Shown piece by piece: positions 58,318 to 64,000 of a stretch of 64,000 nt of DNA. The DNA is from Gemmobacter sp. 24YEA27. Its GTDB lineage: Bacteria > Pseudomonadota > Alphaproteobacteria > Rhodobacterales > Rhodobacteraceae. The stretch lies in assembly GCF_030052995.1 (NCBI RefSeq), contig NZ_JASJPW010000001.1, positions 2,222,001-2,286,000 of the forward strand. Direction: 5' to 3'. A program made the position numbers and the translations under genes. Each line of letters starts with the position of its first letter. Within the stretch, counting starts at the first letter, position 1. Below the pieces are notes generated by a model. That model ran no database searches. It was given only the letters and a program-made list of their open reading frames with translations, and was not told the DNA's origin.

Positions 58318-60579
58318 TCAGCCTTCGACTTTGGTCAGATCGGCAGTGCCGGAGCAGATGGCGCGGATCCGATGCAGGAGGTTGAGGCGGTTCCGACGGA
58401 TGATCGGGTTTTCCGCATTGATCTGCACGGCGGTAAAGAACGCATCAATCGGCGCACGCAATTCGGCCATGGCCTGCATGGCGGTGGCGAAGTCTTCTTT
58501 TGCCATGGCAGGGGTGATTTTCGCCTCTGCCTGGTCGAGCGAGGTGAAGAGGGCACGTTCCTCGTCGGTCTCGGCCAGTTTGGGATCGGGACCGAAGGAA
58601 TATTCGACACCGTCTTTGGCCTCGGCCTGGGTTAGGATGTTGTTCGCGCGCTTATAGCCCTGGAGGAGGTTTTTGCCGTCGTCAGATTTCAGCGTCTCGG
58701 CAAGCGCGGTGGCGCGTTTGACGAGGAGCGTGAGGTCGTCATTCCCGGGCATCGCGAGGCAGGCGTCGATCACGTCATGGCGGATGCCCTGGTCTTTGAG
58801 AAAGACTTTCAGGCGGTCGTGGAAGAAGGCGAGGAGGTTTTGTCTGGAGTCAGTGCCACACAAGAACGGGCCCCATGCAGGTTCCTGTTCCGCAATTGCA
58901 GGATTTGAAATGCCGTCAAATTTGACTTTGACTCGGGAAGCCCCAGCAAAAGAAGTGGGTCCGACTTGCTCAAGCAACCACGTGATGTCACCGTCTCGAG
59001 GAAAGTCTGGGTGTTCGTACTCTTTCGCGGAAAGCGCAGCGAAGTGCTTAAGAAGTGAGAACTGCGAAACTCTGAACTGTTGGTCGAGAGAAATGGATAT
59101 TCCATTCCCCAGCACCAGCCGGATCACGCCGAGGGCGGCGCGGCGCAGGGCAAAGGGGTCTTTGGAGCCGGTGGGTTTCTCGTCGATGGCCCAGAAACCG
59201 GTCAGGGTGTCGAGCTTGTCGGCCAGGGCCACCGCGACCGAGACGGGTTCCGACGGCACGGCGTCTGAGGGGCCGAGGGGGGAATAGTGGTCGCGGGCGG
59301 CGTTGGCCACGGCGTCCGGCTCGCCGGCTTCCAGCGCGTAATAGCGGCCCATGACGCCTTGCAATTCGGGGAATTCGCCGACCATGGCGGAGCGCAGGTC
59401 GAGCTTCGCCAGACGCGCGGCATGTTCGGCCTGGTCCGCATCGGCGCCGACCAGCGGCGCGATCTCGCGCGCCAGGGCTGCAATGCGGGCGATACGCTCA
59501 GACTGCGAGCCGAGTTTCGACTGGAAGGTGACATGGGTCAGGCCCTCGGCCCATTCGCTCATGCCTGCCTTCGCCACCCGGAGGTCATTTTCCCAGAAGA
59601 AGCGCGCATCTGACAGCCGCGCGGTCAGCACTTTCAGATTGCCGGCGAGGATGGTCGCACCGTCGTCGGGCGTCTCGATATTCGCGACCGTGACAAAGCC
59701 TTCGATGCGGCCGGTCTTCGGGTTGCGGGCCGAGAAGAACTTCTGGTGCTCCTTCATCGAGGTCTGCAGCACTTCGGGCGGCAGGCCGAGGAAGGCCTCG
59801 GGGATGCGGCCCATCAGCGGCACCGGCCATTCGACAAGGCCCGCGATCTCGGTCAGGAGGCCCTTATCCTCGACCACTTCCAGCCCGGCGGCGAAGGCGA
59901 GGTTTTTCGCGCCATGCGCGATGGCCGCTTCGCGCTCTGCCTGGTCGAGCATGACCTTTGCGCGGCGCAGCTTAGCGGCGTAATCCTCGAAAGAGGTGAC
60001 GGTGAAACTGTCGGGCGCCATGAAACGATGGCCGCGCGTGGTCTCGCCCGAGGGGATGCCGTCGATATCCAGCGGCACCACTGTGGCGCCGCTTTCATCC
60101 GAGAGGATGCAGAGGATCGACTGCAGCGGGCGCACCCATTTCAGCGTGCCCGAGCCCCACCGCATGGATTTCGGCCAGGGGAAGGTGCGGATCGCGTTTT
60201 CCAGCACTTCGGCGACGATGTCCGATGCCGGCCGCCCTGGCTTTTTCACCACGGCGAACCAGACTTCGGCCTTTTTATCGGCGCGTTTTTCCAGCTGGTC
60301 GATGCTCAGCCCGGTCGAGCGCAGGAAGCCGTCAAGCGCGGCCTGGGGGGCATCGGTCCTTGGCCCCTTGCGCTCTTCGCTGATGGGGCGGCTGGCGGGG
60401 GAGAGGTCTTCGATGGCAAGCGTCAGGCGGCGCGGTGTCGAGAACGTTCCGGCGCCGCCATAGGTCAGACCAGCCTCGACCAGCCCGTCAGTGACAAGCT
60501 TTTTCAGCGCCTCACGTGCGCCGGCCTGCATCCGCGCCGGGATTTCCTCGGAAAAGAGTTCGATCAGCAGGTCTGGCAT
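58318..60579 (-). CDS. glyS: glycyl-tRNA synthetase beta subunit
   Basis: A 753-residue GlyS. It begins MPDLLIELFSEEIPARMQAG and has typical blocks TFSTPRRLTLAIEDLSPASR, SMRWGSGTLKWVRPLQSIL and LTHVTFQSKLGSQSERIARI, with the C-terminal DALR anticodon-binding domain. About residues 491-578 (58845-59104) have different codon use and lower GC: ATA, AGA, TCT and TTG occur, and the protein reads ISISLDQQFRVSQFSLLKHF onward. The frame is open, so it is an in-frame segment of likely foreign origin, not a break. It is upstream of ppdK and pairs with glyQ. Confidence 0.95.
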   Translation of the reverse strand: MPDLLIELFSEEIPARMQAGAREALKKLVTDGLVEAGLTYGGAGTFSTPRRLTLAIEDLSPASRPISEERKGPRTDAPQAALDGFLRSTGLSIDQLEKRADKKAEVWFAVVKKPGRPASDIVAEVLENAIRTFPWPKSMRWGSGTLKWVRPLQSILCILSDESGATVVPLDIDGIPSGETTRGHRFMAPDSFTVTSFEDYAAKLRRAKVMLDQAEREAAIAHGAKNLAFAAGLEVVEDKGLLTEIAGLVEWPVPLMGRIPEAFLGLPPEVLQTSMKEHQKFFSARNPKTGRIEGFVTVANIETPDDGATILAGNLKVLTARLSDARFFWENDLRVAKAGMSEWAEGLTHVTFQSKLGSQSERIARIAALAREIAPLVGADADQAEHAARLAKLDLRSAMVGEFPELQGVMGRYYALEAGEPDAVANAARDHYSPLGPSDAVPSEPVSVAVALADKLDTLTGFWAIDEKPTGSKDPFALRRAALGVIRLVLGNGISISLDQQFRVSQFSLLKHFAALSAKEYEHPDFPRDGDITWLLEQVGPTSFAGASRVKVKFDGISNPAIAEQEPAWGPFLCGTDSRQNLLAFFHDRLKVFLKDQGIRHDVIDACLAMPGNDDLTLLVKRATALAETLKSDDGKNLLQGYKRANNILTQAEAKDGVEYSFGPDPKLAETDEERALFTSLDQAEAKITPAMAKEDFATAMQAMAELRAPIDAFFTAVQINAENPIIRRNRLNLLHRIRAICSGTADLTKVEG

Positions 60580-60744
60580 GGCGGCACCGTATTTTGTCAG
60601 TGCCGCAGTCCCTAACCAGTCTTGCGGCAGATCACAACAGAGGCAGCGTGGTCGCGCTGTAGTTTGGCATCCCGCCCGGGGGTTCCCGTGAGGCCCGCAT
60701 GCAGCATGGGCCGAGGGCGGGCAGGGAGCTTATTCCGGCTTTGA

Positions 60745-61230
60745 TCAGGGGCCTTCGGCGGTTTCCGGCTGCAGCTGATGCCAGGCATAGGCGCGGCCAT
60801 CGGGGAAGACCGCGATCACGCGGTCGACGCCGGGATGAATGCCGGGTTCAGAAAGAAAAGCCAGTGCCTCGCCGGTTTGAAGCGCATGGCCGATCTCATC
60901 CGCCTTGTAGCAGGAGAACCAGCCCGGGCCGTTCAGCGGTTCGGGGTTCGGGTAGATCTGATAGGTCTCGGTCAGCATCGACTGTGACAGCGGCGTGGTG
61001 AAACAGGCGCGAAACCTCAAAGGCGAGCTGTCCGCGTCGATTCCCTCGACATGGTCGGCGACGATGGCCTCGGGCTGCGCCGAGCCAAGCGGCGTCAGAC
61101 GGATTTCCGTCTCGCCTGGCCCGAACGCGACCGGCTCATAAAAGGCATAGACCTGAAGCCAATACATCAGGACACCCGCAACAAGACCTGTCACCAGAAG
61201 CCCTCCGGCTGCGATTTTGCCAGCATTCAC
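60745..61230 (-). CDS. DUF6446-family single-pass membrane protein
   Basis: A 161-residue protein with one N-terminal transmembrane segment (MNAGKIAAGGLLVTGLVAGV and onward) and an extracytoplasmic domain: FGPGETEIRLTPLG, SSPLRFRACFTTPLSQS, PEPLNGPGWFSCYKADEIGH. The last 40 residues contain HPGVDRVIAVFPDGRAYAWH. The family occurs between glyQ and glyS in Rhodobacterales, as here, and its function is unknown. Confidence 0.8.
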   Translation of the reverse strand: MNAGKIAAGGLLVTGLVAGVLMYWLQVYAFYEPVAFGPGETEIRLTPLGSAQPEAIVADHVEGIDADSSPLRFRACFTTPLSQSMLTETYQIYPNPEPLNGPGWFSCYKADEIGHALQTGEALAFLSEPGIHPGVDRVIAVFPDGRAYAWHQLQPETAEGP

Positions 61231-61275
61231 TCTGTATCTCCTGTGTCCGCGCGCAGCTCTGCCGCTGAGATCCGG

Positions 61276-62235
61276 TCAGGCCGGGACAGCCTCTGCCGCA
61301 TCGCGGCCCGCTTCGGTCTGACGGAAGGCATCAGCACATTTCTTCGCCAGCGCCCGGACGCGGCCGATATAGGCCTGACGCTCGGTGACCGAGATCACGC
61401 CGCGCGCGTCGAGCAGGTTGAAGAGATGTGAGGCCTTGATCGTCTGATCGTAAGCCGGATGCGCCATGATGATGGTCTTGCCGGTTTTCGGGTCCGCCGG
61501 CGGGAAATCCAGCAGGCGCTGGCATTCTGCCTCGGCATCCTCGAAATGGCGAAACAGCATCTCGGTCGTGGCGCCGTCGAAATTGTGACGCGAATATTCT
61601 TCCTCGGTCTGGCGGAAGATATCGCCATAGGTCAGCGGGATCGGCGCATCGGGGTTATTGAACGGCATATCCATGACGTGGCTGACATTCATCACATACA
61701 TGGCCAGGCGTTCCAGGCCATAGGTCAGCTCGCCCGAGACCGGCTTGCAGTCATGGCCGCCGACCTGCTGGAAATAGGTGAACTGGCTGACTTCCATCCC
61801 GTCGCACCAGACTTCCCAGCCAAGACCCCAGGCGCCCAGCGTCGGGCTTTCCCAGTCATCCTCGACAAAGCGGATATCATGCAGGCCAAGGTCGATGCCG
61901 ATCGCGCGCAGGCTGCCAAGATAGAGCTCCTGCAGATTCGGCGGCGAGGGTTTGATGATGACCTGATACTGGTAGTAATGCTGGAGCCGGTTCGGATTTT
62001 CTCCATAGCGGCCATCGGTCGGGCGGCGCGAGGGCTGCACATAGGCGGCGGCCCAGGGTTTGCTGCCAAGGCTGCGCAGCGTTGTCGCCGGGTGGAAAGT
62101 GCCGGCGCCGACTTCCATGTCATAGGGTTGCAACACGGCACAGCCCTTGTCGGCCCAGTAATTCTGAAGCCGCAGGATGATCTCCTGGAAGCTCTTCGGA
62201 ACGGTGCTTCCCGGATTGGTGCTGTCTTGTGACAT
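61276..62235 (-). CDS. glyQ: glycyl-tRNA synthetase alpha subunit
   Basis: A 319-residue GlyQ carrying the class II catalytic core. Blocks: [100 protein letters not shown] and [17 protein letters not shown]. It charges tRNA-Gly together with GlyS. ATG 62235 matches the usual length; an upstream ATG is possible. It is separated from glyS by the DUF6446 gene. Confidence 0.96.
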   Translation of the reverse strand: MSQDSTNPGSTVPKSFQEIILRLQNYWADKGCAVLQPYDMEVGAGTFHPATTLRSLGSKPWAAAYVQPSRRPTDGRYGENPNRLQHYYQYQVIIKPSPPNLQELYLGSLRAIGIDLGLHDIRFVEDDWESPTLGAWGLGWEVWCDGMEVSQFTYFQQVGGHDCKPVSGELTYGLERLAMYVMNVSHVMDMPFNNPDAPIPLTYGDIFRQTEEEYSRHNFDGATTEMLFRHFEDAEAECQRLLDFPPADPKTGKTIIMAHPAYDQTIKASHLFNLLDARGVISVTERQAYIGRVRALAKKCADAFRQTEAGRDAAEAVPA

Positions 62236-62827
62236 GCTGAAAGCCCTCTTCGCGCCTGGCTGCTTTAACCTGGGCATTTCCCTATCCATTGGGGGCGGCG
62301 GGGTCAATTGCCGAAGCCGGACCTGGCGGCGACGCGCAGGGGGGCGGCCCTGAGGCAGCGGTTGCGCGCCGCAGGACCGGCGTCGGTCTGCCCGGCCTGA
62401 GATTGGGCCGGTCTTTGCTGCTGCCACTCGTGCATGCGTCAAGGCCTTTATGCGAGCGCAGCGGGCTCGCCGGGCGGGTGTTGTGCCAGGCGGAGCAGCG
62501 AAAGATGTTGCCTCATCACAGGGCGCAGATCTCCCAGGATCCGCATATCAGCTGTCTGGCGGCCTGGGGGGCGAAGATAACCAGGATTGCCAGTCGGGGC
62601 GGGTGAACCGCGCGGGACTGCGATGGCCCTGGCGCCACCCGGCGGTCGCGCCACGTAAAGTGCCCCCAGGACCCAGCTGGTGGGCAACTCCGTGGCCGGG
62701 ACAGATCCGGTGGCTGCTTCCTGAACTCCGGGCCGACAGCAGGCCCGGAGAAATCCATCGGGAAAGTTACAACTTTGAGAAAGCCCGACCCACGCCTTAG
62801 CCTTGCCAGGGCAAGTGGGAGGACGGA
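62236..62827. other. gap between glyQ and the DUF2189 gene
   Basis: About 590 bp between divergent genes, so it should hold both promoters. No supported gene or RNA is seen. Confidence 0.5.
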
Positions 62828-63688
62828 ATGACAGCGATGAGCGAGACCGAAGCGCCGGCGGGGGCAAAGCGGCAGGGATCAAACCTGCCAGGGGACAGGT
62901 TGCCGGGCGCGAGGCCTGAGGTCCTGCGGCTTGATCCGGGCGACTTTCGCTATGCGCTGAAAATGGGCTGGCAGGATTTTCGCCGCGCGCCGGGCTGGGG
63001 CCTGTTTTTCGCCCTGATCTATGTGCTTGGCGGCTGGCTGGTTGTCTGGGCGCTGACCACCCAGGGGCAATTCTGGTGGACCCTGCCGGCGGCTGCGGGC
63101 TTTCCGATCCTTGGCCCCTTCATCGCCTGCGGGCTTTACGAGGTCAGCCGGCGCCTCACTGCTGGCCGCGCCCTGGAGGGCAGGGCGATCCTTGGCGTGA
63201 TCTTCGCGCAAAAGGACGGTCAGATCCCGTCAATGGCGGCGATGATCGTCTGCTATTTCCTGTTCTGGAACTTTTTCGCCCATATGAGTTTCGCCTTGTT
63301 CATGGGCAATGTGACGATGACCAATGTCTCGCAATCGCTGGCTGTTTTCGCCACGCCGCCGGGAATCGCGCTGCTGGTTTTCGGCACACTGACCGGGGCG
63401 GCGATTGCGGCGCTGCTTTTCGCGCTGACGGTGGTGAGCCTGCCGATGCTGCTTGACCGCGATATCGACTATGTCACCGCGATGCTCACCAGCCTTGCGC
63501 TGGTGCGCGAAAACCCGGTCCTCATGCCGGCCTGGGGCGGGGCTATCGCGCTTTTGCTGTTTCTCGCGATGCTGCCGGGGTTTCTGGGGCTTTTCATCAC
63601 GCTGCCGGTCCTTGGCCATGCAAGCTGGCATCTTTACCGCCGCGCGATCGACTGGCCCGAAGATGAGGCGCGGATCACAGAGCCGTGA
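62828..63688 (+). CDS. DUF2189 multi-pass inner-membrane protein
   Basis: A 286-residue membrane protein with about six hydrophobic segments: GLFFALIYVLGGWLVVWALT, TLPAAAGFPILGPFIACGLY, AAMIVCYFLFWNFFAHMSF, GIALLVFGTLTGAAIAALLF, and a C-terminal pair around AIALLLFLAMLPGFLGLFIT. The N-terminal 30 residues are hydrophilic. DUF2189 proteins are uncharacterised; YccA-like or stress roles are not shown here. It is upstream of psd on the same strand, with a 108-bp gap. Confidence 0.85.
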   Translation: MTAMSETEAPAGAKRQGSNLPGDRLPGARPEVLRLDPGDFRYALKMGWQDFRRAPGWGLFFALIYVLGGWLVVWALTTQGQFWWTLPAAAGFPILGPFIACGLYEVSRRLTAGRALEGRAILGVIFAQKDGQIPSMAAMIVCYFLFWNFFAHMSFALFMGNVTMTNVSQSLAVFATPPGIALLVFGTLTGAAIAALLFALTVVSLPMLLDRDIDYVTAMLTSLALVRENPVLMPAWGGAIALLLFLAMLPGFLGLFITLPVLGHASWHLYRRAIDWPEDEARITEP

Positions 63689-63796
63689 AGCAGCCTGTAA
63701 TCTCCGCCAGGACGGCGCCCGCGCTTCGCGCCTGTGTTGCCGCCTGCGCCCGGAGCGGGTAGAGACGAGGCAGATACCCGGCAAGAGGACAGCCCC

Positions 63797-64000
63797 ATGC
63801 GCATGATCGACACTTTCGTCAAGCCGATGCACCGTGAGGGGATCCCCTTCGTCGCGATCTTCGCGCTGGTCACTCTGGTCCTGTTCTTCATCTGGGAGCC
63901 GCTGGGCTGGATCGGTGTCGGGCTTACGGTCTGGTGCTACTACTTCTTTCGCGATCCGAAACGTGCAGTGCCCGAGAATAAGGGCCTCCTCGTCAGCCCT
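63797..64000 (+). CDS. psd: phosphatidylserine decarboxylase, N-terminal part (cut by window edge)
   Basis: The visible 68 residues start [20 protein letters not shown], then a hydrophobic segment [20 protein letters not shown] and the family block [20 protein letters not shown]. This is the start of the short Psd form in alphaproteobacteria, which makes phosphatidylethanolamine and self-cleaves to a pyruvoyl enzyme. The rest lies beyond the window. Confidence 0.88.
   Translation, partial: MRMIDTFVKPMHREGIPFVAIFALVTLVLFFIWEPLGWIGVGLTVWCYYFFRDPKRAVPENKGLLVSP

Overview
The window is high-GC DNA from an alphaproteobacterium, almost certainly a member of the Rhodobacterales (Paracoccaceae). The evidence is gene order and regulatory style: rpmF-plsX-fabH-ihfA-merR, trpG-trpD-trpC-moaC-moeA-lexA, folB-folP-glmM and glyQ-DUF6446-glyS-ppdK are typical neighbourhoods of that group, and lexA has the alphaproteobacterial SOS box GTTC-N7-GTTC. 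Most of the window is ordinary core chromosome, largely read from the minus strand.

Layout. 1-5.1 kb: partial tRNA-Pro, MerR regulator, ihfA, fabH, plsX, rpmF and a YceD-type gene. 5.3-11.5 kb: bamE-like lipoprotein, msrB, an OlsB-type acyltransferase, a one-carbon cluster (methyl-THF:corrinoid methyltransferase, MetF-like reductase, small partner protein), ppx/gppA and rlmE. 11.9-14 kb: tRNA-Leu(CAA), a tyrosine integrase and a decayed IS5-family element. 14.3-21 kb: lexA, moeA, moaC, trpC, ung, trpD, trpG. 21-25 kb: small outer-membrane-like protein, a broken unknown gene, dtd, a broken fructokinase, purC. 25-31.3 kb: a minus-strand membrane-stress cluster (micro-ORF, XpaC, TelA, DUF2927 lipoprotein, DUF4241, SPFH/GYF protein, zinc-ribbon membrane protein). 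31.7-38.7 kb: RluB-type pseudouridine synthase, tadA, a metallo-hydrolase, gatCA, a lipoprotein, an amidase and rnpB. 38.8-42.2 kb: a graveyard of IS elements (IS903-like and a deleted IS21). 42.2-49.7 kb: HNH nuclease, lytic transglycosylase, class V aminotransferase, two Lrp-type regulators around a PEBP-like gene, ilvC, an MFS transporter. 49.7-64 kb: glmM-folP-folB, SleB-type hydrolase, ppdK, glyS, DUF6446, glyQ, a DUF2189 membrane protein and the start of psd.

Three things deserve attention. First, seven core genes carry eight single-base losses, mostly in G/C runs, with homologous sequence continuing in the next frame. This looks like a systematic assembly error rather than gene decay; a ninth site, a C10 run, has the opposite sign and could be genuinely phase-variable. 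Second, the IS graveyard contains three copies of a roughly 40-bp hairpin-forming repeat, each interrupting a different transposition gene (IS903-like tnp, istB, istA) and in both orientations, which suggests a very small mobile palindromic element. Third, the XpaC-TelA-DUF2927-DUF4241-SPFH-zinc-ribbon cluster is a poorly characterised envelope-stress module, led by a translationally coupled 27-residue membrane peptide. All calls are from reading the sequence; no database search was run.
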